From the NCBI RefSeq assembly GCF_024347055.1, contig NZ_AP024895.1, forward strand, positions 372,001-436,000: 64,000 nt of DNA, given 5' to 3'. The notes under the pieces are model-generated. The model searched no databases, was not told where the DNA came from, and was given only the letters and a program-made list of their open reading frames with translations. A program made the translations under genes and the position numbers. This document shows, one piece after another, positions 52,209 through 62,140 of this stretch (its first letter is position 1; each line of letters opens with the position of its first letter). This DNA is from Vibrio porteresiae DSM 19223. Lineage in GTDB: Bacteria > Pseudomonadota > Gammaproteobacteria > Enterobacterales > Vibrionaceae.

Positions 52209-52786
52209 ATTCATATCCCCTTGTTTTGGCGTCTGGGTCTCCTAGACGCCGTGAATTATTAGCTCAATTGGGCTATACCTTTGACATTGTGGTTTCTGAT
52301 GTTGAAGAGCTGCGTCATAGTGGCGAAACTCCGGCTCAGTACGTGGAGCGGTTATCCCGAGATAAAGCGTATGCTGGGATGAAACTCGCGTCTGAGGGGG
52401 CGGTGGTTATCGGATCGGATACTATCGTTGTGAAAGGTGACGCTGTATTAGAAAAGCCAAGTGATTTTGCTGATGCAAAACGGATGTTGACTCTATTATC
52501 GGGCGATGTTCATCAAGTGATGACGGCTGTCACGGTAGCGCAAGGTCATCACCATGCAACCACCGTTGTGGTTACGGATGTCTGGTTTAAAACCTTATCT
52601 GATGATGAGATTGAACAGTATTGGCAGACTGGTGAACCGCAAGATAAAGCCGGAAGCTATGGCATACAGGGCATAGGTGGCCGGTTCGTCACTCGTATAG
52701 AAGGCAGTTATTACGCTGTAGTGGGGTTGCCTTTATATGAAACTGATCAATTATTAAAACAAATTACCCATTCACAAAGTCGCTAA
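52205..52786 (+). CDS. maf: Maf family nucleoside triphosphate pyrophosphatase
   Basis: 193 aa from the ATG overlapping the mreD stop. LASGSPRRRELL is the phosphate-binding signature; also GSDTIVV and QDKAGSYGIQG. The motifs fit the YhdE-type group, which hydrolyses dTTP, UTP and modified nucleotides as housecleaning. The mreBCD-maf-rng order is the enteric one. Confidence 0.93.
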   Translation: MNSYPLVLASGSPRRRELLAQLGYTFDIVVSDVEELRHSGETPAQYVERLSRDKAYAGMKLASEGAVVIGSDTIVVKGDAVLEKPSDFADAKRMLTLLSGDVHQVMTAVTVAQGHHHATTVVVTDVWFKTLSDDEIEQYWQTGEPQDKAGSYGIQGIGGRFVTRIEGSYYAVVGLPLYETDQLLKQITHSQSR

Positions 52787-52800
52787 ACTAGCGGCTTTGT
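52774..52800 (+). terminator. Possible terminator after maf
   Basis: Stem ACAAAGTCGCTA / TAGCGGCTTTGT with one T-G wobble, loop AAC. It includes the maf stop codon. Weak T-tail (TGTTGT), so partial termination before rng. Confidence 0.55.
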
Positions 52801-52924
52801 TGTACGTCAATACACGAAATTTATCACCATGTTATGACGTAATTCTTTATTCGCCAAATCATCTAGCCTTCGCTTTATCAGTCATGAACATGATTTGGAT
52901 TATTTGACTTATTGAGGTTTGCCC

Positions 52925-54394
52925 ATGTGTGCAGAATTGCTTTTAAACGTTACACCGAGTGAGACTCGGGTGGCGATGATTGAAGGCGGTGTCCTTCAAG
53001 AGATCCACGTTGAACGTGAAGCGAAACGCGGCATTGTTGGCAATATTTATAAAGGTAAAGTGAGCCGTGTATTGCCAGGCATGCAGGCAGCCTTTGTCGA
53101 TATTGGTTTAGATAAGGCCGCATTTCTTCACGCTTCTGATATTGTTCCTCACACTGAATGTGTTGCTGAAAATGAAAAGCAGCAGTTTCAAGTGCGTGAT
53201 ATTTCGGAATTAGTTCGTCAAGGCCAAGACATTGTTGTGCAAGTGGTTAAAGATCCACTTGGTACAAAAGGTGCGCGTTTGACAACCGATATTACTTTGC
53301 CATCACGTTATCTTGTGTATATGCCTGGCGCAAGCCATGTGGGTGTATCACAACGTATTGAAAGTGAGAAAGAACGCGACCGTTTAAAAGGGGTAGTGGC
53401 ACAATATTGCGATGAGCATGGCGGTTTTATTATTCGTACTGCCGCTGAAGCAGCGAATGAAAAAGAGTTAGCACAAGACGCCGCTTTCCTAAAACGCCTT
53501 TGGACTAAGGTGATGGAGCGCCGCGCCAAATACAAGACTCGCTCTACACTCTATGGTGAACCTGGGTTAGCGCAACGAATTTTACGTGATTTCGTTGCGA
53601 CCGATATCACTAAAATTCTTGTCGACTCTCGTCAGGAGTTCGAAAATCTGAAAGAGTTCACGTCAGAATTTGTTCCGGAATTGACTGACAAGCTTGAACT
53701 GTACGAAGGCGACAAACCTATCTTTGATATGTACGATACTGAAAATGAAATTCAGCGTGCATTGGAGCGTAAAGTTGAGCTGAAGTCAGGTGGCTATTTG
53801 ATCATTGATCAAACCGAAGCAATGACCACCATTGATATCAACACTGGCGCATTTGTTGGACGCAGAAATTTGGAAGAGACCATTTTCAACACCAACATCG
53901 AAGCGACTCAAGCGATTGCCCGTCAGCTTCGTCTGCGTAACCTAGGTGGTATCATTATTATCGACTTTATCGATATGTTGTCGGATGAGCACCGTAAGCG
54001 AGTACTAACTTCATTAGATGCTGCGCTGAGTAAAGACCGAGTAAAAACCAACATTAATGGCTTCACTCATCTTGGCTTAGTGGAGATGACTCGTAAACGC
54101 ACACGCGAAAGTATTGAACATGTTCTCTGTTCTACTTGTCCAACGTGTGAAGGTCGTGGTTCGGTGAAAACCGTTGAAACGGTTTGCTTTGAAATTCTTC
54201 GCGAAATTACGCGAGTTAACCGTGCCTACGATGCAGACAAATTCGTCGTTTATGCCTCTCCTGCAGTGGCAGATACTTTGCAAGGGGATGAATCCCATTC
54301 ACTTGCAGAACTCGAAGTGTTTATTGGTAAAGAAGTTCGTATTCAAGCTGAACCTCTCTACATCCAAGAGCAGTTTGATGTAGTAATGATGTAA
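52925..54394 (+). CDS. rng: Ribonuclease G
   Basis: 489 aa from the ATG at 52925, the length of E. coli RNase G; GAGG lies 7 nt before it. Endonuclease that matures the 16S 5' end and trims mRNAs. RNase E/G family: S1 domain (about 35-125, GNIYKGKVSRVLPGMQAAFVD), DNase-I-like core with the catalytic Asp residues in IDINTG and IIIIDFIDM, and the zinc-link CSTCPTC (about 404-410). No C-terminal degradosome scaffold. Its gene lies in the window that also holds csrD and rraB, both tied to RNase E. Confidence 0.96.
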   Translation: MCAELLLNVTPSETRVAMIEGGVLQEIHVEREAKRGIVGNIYKGKVSRVLPGMQAAFVDIGLDKAAFLHASDIVPHTECVAENEKQQFQVRDISELVRQGQDIVVQVVKDPLGTKGARLTTDITLPSRYLVYMPGASHVGVSQRIESEKERDRLKGVVAQYCDEHGGFIIRTAAEAANEKELAQDAAFLKRLWTKVMERRAKYKTRSTLYGEPGLAQRILRDFVATDITKILVDSRQEFENLKEFTSEFVPELTDKLELYEGDKPIFDMYDTENEIQRALERKVELKSGGYLIIDQTEAMTTIDINTGAFVGRRNLEETIFNTNIEATQAIARQLRLRNLGGIIIIDFIDMLSDEHRKRVLTSLDAALSKDRVKTNINGFTHLGLVEMTRKRTRESIEHVLCSTCPTCEGRGSVKTVETVCFEILREITRVNRAYDADKFVVYASPAVADTLQGDESHSLAELEVFIGKEVRIQAEPLYIQEQFDVVMM

Positions 54395-54405
54395 TAGGAC
54401 ATTGA

Positions 54406-57400
54406 GTGATCTCGAGATTAACCCGTTTCGGACGGTTTGTGGCTTGGCTTGCAGTCAGCTTATTGGTTATGTTGGCAGTGTTGATCACCTCGTTGCGGGT
54501 GCTCCTGCCTCATATGAATCGTTTTCAGGGCGAAATCGAGCAGTGGGTCAACCAACAAACCAATATTCAGTTTGAAATCAAAGATGTGCGTGGTTTCTGG
54601 CGAAACACGCACCCCTCCATCGCCTTGCAGGGTGTAACTGCTGATTTCCCAGATAGCTCAGATATCCATTTTTCCTTTGGACAATTGGATATTGAGTTTG
54701 ACTTGTGGCAATCCATTCTTGAACAAAAGCCAGTCATTGCCGATCTCACCATTCACCAATTAAAGCTGGATGTGCGTTCTGTCGATTGGCAGAAAATTCA
54801 GTCTGAAGAAACAACATCGACTATTTCTGAACAAGAAGAGACTCAGCGCCGGATTGTGCAGCGCATTGATAGCCTTTTCCTGCGTCAACTTGATAACTTC
54901 TCGTTGCTTGATTCTACGGTGCAATATCGCACCATGAACGGGGACATTAAGCAGTTAGATATAGAAAAATTACGCTGGAATAACCAAGGTAATCAACACT
55001 ACGCAGAAGGTGTGGTGAGTCTTGCTGATGTGAAGTTGAACTCGCTTTCAGTGCGTGCCAAATTTGAAGATCATGGTTCGCTGCGTGATATTTCCGGTCA
55101 GTTTTATGCGGATGCCAAAGGTGTGCAAGTTCGCCCTTGGCTGACTAAGTATGTAAAAGATAAAACGGGTATTAAGAACGGCGTTATCAATTTCAACGCG
55201 TGGGTCACTCTTAACCATAATCAGCCAGTCGATGGGTACCTAGAATTACAACCATCAGACCTCTCTTGGCAGGATGAACAAAAAACGCATGATTTGGCAC
55301 TAGAGTCAGGTATCGTTAATTTGGCTCCTACTCCAAATGGATGGCAGGTAAGTATGCACTCACTTAAAGTGCGTACAGATGACCAGTTATGGCCTGAGTT
55401 TGATGCAGCCTTAGATTGGACTCCGCAGAGTTGGCGTTTGAATGTCTCGCAATTGGACATAGGTTCAGTGTTGCCATTGGCACGTCTTTTCTCTGATTCA
55501 CCACAAACACAATCATTGCTCGGTAAATTGAAACCGAGCGGACGTTTAGAAGATATTCGACTTTCTCGTGGTGATAGCTGGGATTCGTTGCGCTATTCAG
55601 CTCGGTTAACGGATGGGGCGATGGCTCAGTGGGCATTGTTACCTGAAGTGCATCATCTACAAGCGTCGATCCAAGGTTCCCTTGCAAAAGCGGATATTCA
55701 AGCCTCTTTAAGTGATGACACTTTACCTTATGGTGATGTTTTCCAAGCGCCATTAATCATCCAGCAAGGTGACGTCAATCTTGTTTGGCAGAAACAAGCG
55801 GACGGTTGGACACTGTGGAGTGACAAGGTCAACGTCACTACACCGGATCTGAGTGTGAAAGGGGAATTTCGACTCGATATGCCGGAAAAGGAGAGTCCAT
55901 TGCTCTCTTTTTACGCCGAAACCGATTTGAACCAAGCGGGAGAAACTTGGCGTTACTTACCTCGGCTAGCCTTAGGTGAAGAGCTGACCGACTATCTCTC
56001 TACCTCGATTCAAGCCGGACAAGTGAAAACAGCGAAATTGCTCTGGTATGGCCGTTTAGCTGATTTTCCTTATCACCAGCATAATGGCGTGTTCCAAGCT
56101 TGGGTTGGATTGAAGAATGCGCGTTTCAGTTTTGATACCGCATGGCCACCATTGACGGACATGCAGCTGGATTTACTGTTTGAAAATGATGCGATGTATC
56201 TTGATTCGCATGCAGCCAAACTCATGGATATTTCGGCGCAACGTATTATCGGTCAGATTCCGTCTCTAACGTCGGATGGGCATATTGAGTTGGATGCACA
56301 AGCTCAAGGCGAAGGTAACGCGATACGTGACTACATGACCTCTTCGCCGCTGGTTGATTCTGTTGGCGCTGCGTTAACTGCGGTGCAAGTCAAAGGCATA
56401 GTGAAGTCGCATTTTCGTCTCAATATTCCATTTACGACGACGAAAGAGCCACGAGCTTGGGGCTGGGCTGACCTCAATAACAGCGCCGTAGATATTGATG
56501 CGCCGACTATCCATCTCAATAACGTTTCCGGACGAATTCAATTTGATAACGATGTAGTGACTGCCGCCGGATTATCTGGTCAGCTATTGAAACAACCCGT
56601 CTCATTAGATTTTAAAGGTGAGAGTAATAGTAAAGGTTATAGCGTTCAAATTGACACTATTGGTGATTGGGATGTGAAGCCGCTTGGTGAGTATGTAGGC
56701 CAGCAGTGGATCAATCCAGTCAGTGGTCATGCACCATGGCAAATGGGGGTTCTTTTGCAGCTTAATGATGTCGGATTTTCCTATCAGATTGATTTACAAG
56801 CTGGTTTGAAAGACATCGCGAGTCGTTACCCTTACCCGTTAAACAAAAATCTAGGACAAGCAGGTATTGCTCGTTTAGAAGCCTCTGGTAACCAAGAGCA
56901 AGTGTCAGCACGGGTAGAAGTGCCAAATGGTAAGTATCAGGCTGAGATCGACATCACTAAGTCTGTACCAGTATTAGAGGCGACCAATCTTATCCTTGGT
57001 CAGGGCAACTTTAAAATGAGCCCAGTCGTTGGGCATCATGCGCAAGTGAGAACCAAGAAGTTCGATCTCGACCAATGGATTGAGTTTATTAATCAAGCTA
57101 AATCAGTTCAAGCCAGTGCAGGACCTAGTTCTACCGATGATATTCAGATTCCTGAGCCAGACCGAGTCGAGATCAATACCAAAGAGCTAAGATTGGCAGG
57201 ATTAGACTGGCATGATGTGGTGTTTACGGGCAGAGAAAAACCAACAGGTTGGTCGATGAAGCTCGATAGCCAAGAAGCATCGGGACAAGCGACTTATATT
57301 ATGTCCGATGATCTTTCGGTCTCTCTTGATAAATTGCATCTTTATGTACCTGAATTAGATGAGCGAGATCCCAAAAAGCCATTATTGATGGATGAAGTGA

Positions 57401-58296
57401 AGCAAGAAGATCCACTAATTTCGCAATTTGATCGCGAGTTTCATCAACTCATGCCAAACTTAACTTTAGTGATCAATGATTTCTGGTTCCAAGGCTACAA
57501 GGTCGGCAAGTTGAATATGGACTTCGTGCGTCAAGGCGATACCCTGAAGTGGAAGCGAATTGATATCAACAGCGGTACTAACGAAGTTCATGCCGCCTTA
57601 GATTGGACACTGACCGACACCACCAGTCATACCAAAATGAGTATCGACATGAAAGGTGAGAACAACAGTGATTTGATGGATCGCTTTGGTATCAGTTCCG
57701 GGATTCAAAAAGCCCCGTTTGAGTTGGATTCGCAAATTGAATGGGATGGTTCACCTTGGACTATGCGAGTCAATACGTTGCAAGGTAGTGTGAAAACTGA
57801 GCTGGGTAAAGGGGTGATTTCTGATGTGAGTGGGGCAGCAAACTTGCTTGGTTTGTTTAGCTTGGACTCTCTGATTCGCCGTATGAAGCTTGATTTTAGT
57901 GACGTATTTGACAAGGGTATGGCGTTTAACTCGATAAAAGGGTCAGGCAAAATCTCCCAAGGGGTTTTTGTCACTAACGATATCAAGATGGATGCTGTCG
58001 CCGGTGAACTGTCACTTAAAGGTATGGCAGATTTGAACTCTCGTATGGTGGATGCTCAAGTACATTTTGTACCAGATATGACATCGGGTATTCCTGTATT
58101 GAGTGCTTTTGCGGTTGCACCGACTACTGCGTTATATGTGTTAGCTATAACTACTGTGATTTCGCCTGTGGTTGAAGTGTTTACGGAAGTGAACTACGAA
58201 ATCAAAGGACCTTTGGACTCGCCAACGGTAAAAGAGATTTCGCGGAGTAAAGGTGAATATAAGTTGCCGGAGAATTTAACTAAACCGGCTCAATGA
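54406..58296 (+). CDS. yhdP: YhdP, AsmA-like inter-membrane lipid transport protein
   Basis: 1296 aa, normal for the family. GTG start with AGGA before it. One N-terminal membrane helix (about 10-32) and a long periplasmic beta-rich body. YhdP, TamB and YdbH in E. coli together move phospholipids to the outer membrane. The C-terminal part (about 1150-1270) contains the AsmA-like segment ending in a hydrophobic stretch (VAPTTALYVLAITTVISPVV). Starts 11 nt after rng. Confidence 0.93.
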   Translation: MISRLTRFGRFVAWLAVSLLVMLAVLITSLRVLLPHMNRFQGEIEQWVNQQTNIQFEIKDVRGFWRNTHPSIALQGVTADFPDSSDIHFSFGQLDIEFDLWQSILEQKPVIADLTIHQLKLDVRSVDWQKIQSEETTSTISEQEETQRRIVQRIDSLFLRQLDNFSLLDSTVQYRTMNGDIKQLDIEKLRWNNQGNQHYAEGVVSLADVKLNSLSVRAKFEDHGSLRDISGQFYADAKGVQVRPWLTKYVKDKTGIKNGVINFNAWVTLNHNQPVDGYLELQPSDLSWQDEQKTHDLALESGIVNLAPTPNGWQVSMHSLKVRTDDQLWPEFDAALDWTPQSWRLNVSQLDIGSVLPLARLFSDSPQTQSLLGKLKPSGRLEDIRLSRGDSWDSLRYSARLTDGAMAQWALLPEVHHLQASIQGSLAKADIQASLSDDTLPYGDVFQAPLIIQQGDVNLVWQKQADGWTLWSDKVNVTTPDLSVKGEFRLDMPEKESPLLSFYAETDLNQAGETWRYLPRLALGEELTDYLSTSIQAGQVKTAKLLWYGRLADFPYHQHNGVFQAWVGLKNARFSFDTAWPPLTDMQLDLLFENDAMYLDSHAAKLMDISAQRIIGQIPSLTSDGHIELDAQAQGEGNAIRDYMTSSPLVDSVGAALTAVQVKGIVKSHFRLNIPFTTTKEPRAWGWADLNNSAVDIDAPTIHLNNVSGRIQFDNDVVTAAGLSGQLLKQPVSLDFKGESNSKGYSVQIDTIGDWDVKPLGEYVGQQWINPVSGHAPWQMGVLLQLNDVGFSYQIDLQAGLKDIASRYPYPLNKNLGQAGIARLEASGNQEQVSARVEVPNGKYQAEIDITKSVPVLEATNLILGQGNFKMSPVVGHHAQVRTKKFDLDQWIEFINQAKSVQASAGPSSTDDIQIPEPDRVEINTKELRLAGLDWHDVVFTGREKPTGWSMKLDSQEASGQATYIMSDDLSVSLDKLHLYVPELDERDPKKPLLMDEVKQEDPLISQFDREFHQLMPNLTLVINDFWFQGYKVGKLNMDFVRQGDTLKWKRIDINSGTNEVHAALDWTLTDTTSHTKMSIDMKGENNSDLMDRFGISSGIQKAPFELDSQIEWDGSPWTMRVNTLQGSVKTELGKGVISDVSGAANLLGLFSLDSLIRRMKLDFSDVFDKGMAFNSIKGSGKISQGVFVTNDIKMDAVAGELSLKGMADLNSRMVDAQVHFVPDMTSGIPVLSAFAVAPTTALYVLAITTVISPVVEVFTEVNYEIKGPLDSPTVKEISRSKGEYKLPENLTKPAQ

Positions 58297-58309
58297 TAGG
58301 GAGAACCAC

Positions 58310-59137
58310 GTGAGTCGAGTTGGTGTGATTCAGATGACGTCTGGGCCTTCAGTCGCTGATAACGTCACTTTTATTGAAAAGCAGATAGCACGCTTAGTTA
58401 AACATGGTGCACAATGGATTGTGACCCCTGAGAATGCCCTATTGTTTAGTCATCGTAATGACTATCACGCTTATGCGGAAACGTTGGGAAAAGGACCAAT
58501 TCAGTTGCGTTTGAGCGAAATCGTTCGCCACCATAAAGTATGGTTGTTGATTGGTAGTATGCCTATTCGCCGCGCTACGGGTGTGACCTCGACAGCTGTT
58601 TTATTGGATCCTCAGGGTCAATGTCATGCGTATTATGATAAGCTGCATATGTTTGATGTGGATGTCGATGATGCTCAGCAGCGTTATCGAGAATCCGAGA
58701 CATTTGTCCCTGGCAATCAAGTGGTGGTGACGCCGACACCGTTTGGGCGGTTAGGTCTATCCATCTGTTATGATTTACGTTTCCCTGCCTTGTATTCTGA
58801 ATTAAGACAACAGGGCGCTCAGGTGATAGTGGTGCCTGCTGCTTTTACCGCGGTGACTGGACGGGCGCACTGGGAAGTATTGCTCCGTGCTAGAGCGATT
58901 GAAACACAGTGCTGGATTGTGGCTGCCGCGCAAGGTGGAACCCACCCCAATGGCCGAGAAACGTGGGGACATTCGATGGTTATCAGTCCTTGGGGAGAAA
59001 TTGTTTCCTCATTAGAGCAGCAAGCAGGCAGTTTGATTGTTGAGATGGATGATGAAAAATCTCAGCAAATTCGTCGCACCATGCCTGTCATCGAACATGT
59101 TCGCTTTTGCAACCAATTTAAACCAATAAAGAGCTAG
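58310..59137 (+). CDS. Carbon-nitrogen hydrolase (nitrilase superfamily), Nit1/YbeM-like
   Basis: 275 aa. Catalytic triad: Glu41 (TPENALLF), Lys111 (YYDKLHMFDVDV) and Cys153 (GLSICYDLRFP). This subgroup often removes the amide of deaminated glutathione, a repair reaction; the substrate is inferred from the KLHMFDV and CYDLRFP motifs, shared with Nit1-type enzymes. GTG start with GGGAG upstream, 13 nt after yhdP, 2 nt before tldD: an operon. Confidence 0.88.
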   Translation: MSRVGVIQMTSGPSVADNVTFIEKQIARLVKHGAQWIVTPENALLFSHRNDYHAYAETLGKGPIQLRLSEIVRHHKVWLLIGSMPIRRATGVTSTAVLLDPQGQCHAYYDKLHMFDVDVDDAQQRYRESETFVPGNQVVVTPTPFGRLGLSICYDLRFPALYSELRQQGAQVIVVPAAFTAVTGRAHWEVLLRARAIETQCWIVAAAQGGTHPNGRETWGHSMVISPWGEIVSSLEQQAGSLIVEMDDEKSQQIRRTMPVIEHVRFCNQFKPIKS

Positions 59138-59139
59138 AT

Positions 59140-60585
59140 ATGAGTATTAACCGCATCGAAGAAGCACTATTAACACCCGCAGGGCTGACAGAGCAAGATA
59201 TTGCGGATACCTTGTCGAGCATTGCAACTCGGCAGATTGATTACGCCGACATCTATTTTCAATCTAGTTGGCATGAGTCTTTAGTACTAGAAGACAGTAT
59301 TATCAAAGACGGTTCATTTAACATCGATCGTGGTGTTGGCGTTCGTGCTGTCACCGGAGAGAAAACCGGTTTTGCTTACTCTGACCAAATTCAATTAGAC
59401 GGTTTGAGACAAAGTGCTCAAGCTGCACGAGGCATCGCACAACAAGGCCAAAATGGTCGTGTACAAGCGTTTAAACGCCAAGATAATCAAGCGTACTATT
59501 CGGCAGTTAACCCATTAGAAAGCTGGGAAAAACAGCAGAAAACAGAACTGCTAAAACAGCTCGATGCCTACATTCGAACTAAAGAGCCACTGATTCAAGA
59601 AGTATCGGTGAGTTTAAGTGGTGTTCATGAGCAGATGCTTGTGGCAGCAACGGATGGCACTTACGCGGGAGATATTCGTCCGCTGGTTCGTCTCTCAATC
59701 AGTGTTCTTGCTCAAAAAGGCGATCGTCGTGAACGTGGTAGTTCAGGTGGCGGTGGTCGTTTTACTTACGACTACTTCCTCACCGAAGAAGCAGGACAAA
59801 AGATAGCGTTCTCTTATGCTGATGAAGCGATTCGTCAAGCACTGGTGAACCTTGAAGCGGTTGCTGCGCCTGCTGGCACTATGCCTGTGGTTCTCGGTTC
59901 TGGTTGGCCTGGCGTACTATTGCATGAAGCGGTAGGCCATGGTCTTGAAGGTGACTTTAACCGTAAAGGATCCTCTGTATTCTCGGGCAAAGTAGGCAGT
60001 AAAGTAACGTCTGATCTGTGTACGATTGTTGATGATGGTACATTGAAAGATCTGCGTGGTTCATTGAACGTTGATGATGAAGGTGTTAACGGTCAATACA
60101 ACGTGCTGATCGAAAAAGGCATTCTAAAAGGTTACATGCAAGACAAGCTGAATGCTCGTCTTATGGGCGTAGCGCCAACCGGTAATGGTCGTCGCGAATC
60201 TTATGCGCAGTTACCTATGCCTCGTATGACCAACACTTATATGTTACCTGGAGAACACACTCCGGAAGAGATCATCTCTACAGTGAAAAAAGGTATCTAT
60301 GCGCCTAACTTCGGTGGTGGTCAAGTGGATATCACCTCGGGTAAGTTTGTGTTCTCTGCATCAGAAGCTTATTTGATTGAGAATGGTAAAATTACCACGC
60401 CAATCAAAGGCGCAACCTTAATTGGCTCTGGTATTGAAGCAATGCAACAAGTCTCTATGGTCGGTAATGATTTAGGGATTGACCGTGGTGTTGGTGTCTG
60501 TGGTAAATCTGGTCAAAGCGTTCCTGTTGGTGTGGGTCAACCAACACTTAAGCTGGATGCATTGACGGTTGGTGGTACTGATTAG
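59140..60585 (+). CDS. tldD: Metalloprotease TldD
   Basis: 481 aa. With TldE/PmbA it forms a protease that trims leader peptides and unfolded peptides. Zinc motif HEAVGH (His262, Glu263, His267) in the sequence LLHEAVGHGLEGD, with the C-terminal ligand Cys expected near GVCGKSGQ. Starts 2 nt after the nitrilase gene. Terminator follows. tldE is not in this window. Confidence 0.96.
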   Translation: MSINRIEEALLTPAGLTEQDIADTLSSIATRQIDYADIYFQSSWHESLVLEDSIIKDGSFNIDRGVGVRAVTGEKTGFAYSDQIQLDGLRQSAQAARGIAQQGQNGRVQAFKRQDNQAYYSAVNPLESWEKQQKTELLKQLDAYIRTKEPLIQEVSVSLSGVHEQMLVAATDGTYAGDIRPLVRLSISVLAQKGDRRERGSSGGGGRFTYDYFLTEEAGQKIAFSYADEAIRQALVNLEAVAAPAGTMPVVLGSGWPGVLLHEAVGHGLEGDFNRKGSSVFSGKVGSKVTSDLCTIVDDGTLKDLRGSLNVDDEGVNGQYNVLIEKGILKGYMQDKLNARLMGVAPTGNGRRESYAQLPMPRMTNTYMLPGEHTPEEIISTVKKGIYAPNFGGGQVDITSGKFVFSASEAYLIENGKITTPIKGATLIGSGIEAMQQVSMVGNDLGIDRGVGVCGKSGQSVPVGVGQPTLKLDALTVGGTD

Positions 60586-60601
60586 TCAATCGGTGATGAT
60601 G

Positions 60602-60629
60602 AAAAAGCTGCGCACGTCGCGGCTTTTTT
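60602..60629 (+). terminator. Terminator after tldD
   Basis: Stem AAAAAGCTGCG / CGCGGCTTTTT with one T-G pair, loop CACGT, followed by the T-run. Ends the mre-to-tldD series. The remaining gap to rraB holds no visible gene. Confidence 0.85.
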
Positions 60630-60798
60630 ATTGAGTGTGACAAAAGGGCGCCGAGGTCTTTTCGTTGCATTTTGTTGTTAGGCGAGAAAATAGCGGAAAG
60701 ATCAGGCGATCACTACTTTGTGGGTGGTAATTGCTAACGATCCGTGCCATATTTCGAGCCAATTAAATTGATCCTGTTTTTATTGTCTGGAGCGCACT

Positions 60799-61218
60799 AT
60801 GTCTCATGAAGATGACTACATGTCTGTGGAAGAATTAATCGAGTTTCAAAAAGAAGAGACTCGCGACATCATCGCAGCTTTACTTGAAGATGGCAGCGAT
60901 CCAGATGCCCTCTACGAAATCGAACACCACTTTTTTGCTGAAGATTTTGAGCAGCTAGAGAAAGCCGCGATTGATGCCTTCAAAATGGGTTTTGAAGTGA
61001 TGGAAGCGGAAGAGACAGAAGATGAAGATGGCAATAAATTGCTCTGTTTCGACGCAAGCATGCAATCTGCATTGAACCCTGAGCTGATTGATGCTCAAGT
61101 GGAAAAACTTGTTAATTTGGCTGAAAAACACGACATCATTTACGATGGTTGGGGCACTTACTACGAAGGTGAAGATGCTCTTTACAGCGAAGAAGATGAA
61201 GACGACGAAGACGAGTAA
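60799..61218 (+). CDS. rraB: Regulator of ribonuclease E activity B
   Basis: 139 aa, acidic, as RraB/YjgD. It binds RNase E in E. coli and changes its substrate choice. Features: the opening YMSVEELIEFQKEETRDIIAALL region, DGWGTYYEG, and an acidic Glu/Asp tail (last 12 residues). GGAG about 9 nt before ATG. Monocistronic, closed by a strong terminator. Confidence 0.94.
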   Translation: MSHEDDYMSVEELIEFQKEETRDIIAALLEDGSDPDALYEIEHHFFAEDFEQLEKAAIDAFKMGFEVMEAEETEDEDGNKLLCFDASMQSALNPELIDAQVEKLVNLAEKHDIIYDGWGTYYEGEDALYSEEDEDDEDE

Positions 61219-61236
61219 TTGTTTTGTTACTGAAAG

Positions 61237-61263
61237 TGCCAGCCGCGAGGCTGGCATTTTTTT
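61237..61263 (+). terminator. Terminator after rraB
   Basis: Stem TGCCAGCC / GGCTGGCA with a GCGA loop and seven Ts. Confidence 0.92.
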
Positions 61264-61300
61264 ATCCTGTTGGGTATAAAGAAACAAATTTATTACAACA

Positions 61301-62083
61301 ATGATACTAAACATGACTCAGCTTTCATTAGCCGGACTTTGGCAGGTTTCCCCGCTCACGGATCTCTCCATTCCTCAAGATGACATCACTTTCCCTGCTC
61401 CTTTGAGTTCGGTATTACCTAAAGAACTCAGCGAAGACGTGATTGCTCAACAAGAGTGGCATTTGATGCACGATTTTGAGCTAGATGACGTTTTGATGCT
61501 TCATCCCGCGATCGATTTGGTTCTTTCAGGGATAGATTATCATGCCGAAGTGCGAATTAACGGTGTGGCTGTCTTTGACTGCGATGGCTCACAAGCAACC
61601 TATCGTAAAAATATCAAACCTTATGTTAGCCGTGGCGGCAATCGGGTCGAGATTCTTTTTCTTGAAGAAGAGGAGGATGATCTTCTCGGAGAAGAGTGGG
61701 ATGAAGAGCTTACTTCAACTCGTGAACCGTTTGATTCTCGTATCGGTATTTGGCGTGAGCCTTATTTGCAGTTTATTCCCCATGTCCGATTGGGTGGCAT
61801 TCAGACTGAGCAGATTTGGCATCATGGTGGATGTGAATTACTTGTGACTCTAGAGTTTGAAACGCTTAAGCCTGATTTGGTGTCAGCATCAGTGAAATTT
61901 GATGGTATGACCTATTATGTCCCCATTGATGTGCGCGCTAAGCAAGCGAGTGTTTTATTCCAAGTAGACGCGCCCAAACCTTATGACCCTCATCATCCAG
62001 ATGAAGGGGCACTTTACCAAATTGATGTAGAGCTGGATGGCCAATCATCATCAGTTAAGATCGGTCTTTACGATCATGAGTAA
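61301..62083 (+). CDS. Orphan GH2-type sugar-binding domain protein
   Basis: 260 aa (or 256 from a second ATG at 61313; neither has a clear ribosome binding site). The sequence follows the jelly-roll N-terminal domain of GH2 glycosidases (about 8-165), seen in LAGLWQV, LSGIDYHAEVRINGV and FDSRIGIWREPYLQF (the GIWRPVYL-like motif), and then an Ig-like domain (about 170-258). There is no catalytic TIM barrel and no signal peptide; the gene ends where the barrel would start. An acidic insert (EEEEDDLLGEEWDEE) precedes the IWRE motif. Function unknown. Confidence 0.75.
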   Translation: MILNMTQLSLAGLWQVSPLTDLSIPQDDITFPAPLSSVLPKELSEDVIAQQEWHLMHDFELDDVLMLHPAIDLVLSGIDYHAEVRINGVAVFDCDGSQATYRKNIKPYVSRGGNRVEILFLEEEEDDLLGEEWDEELTSTREPFDSRIGIWREPYLQFIPHVRLGGIQTEQIWHHGGCELLVTLEFETLKPDLVSASVKFDGMTYYVPIDVRAKQASVLFQVDAPKPYDPHHPDEGALYQIDVELDGQSSSVKIGLYDHE

Positions 62084-62098
62084 TGGTTCACGATGAAC

Positions 62099-62126
62099 AA
62101 AAAGAGCATCAAATGATGCTCTTTTT
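62099..62126. terminator. Bidirectional terminator
   Basis: Stem AAAAAGAGCATC / GATGCTCTTTTT with an AAAT loop between convergent genes. Confidence 0.85.
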
Positions 62127-62140
62127 TATGATTCATAAGG

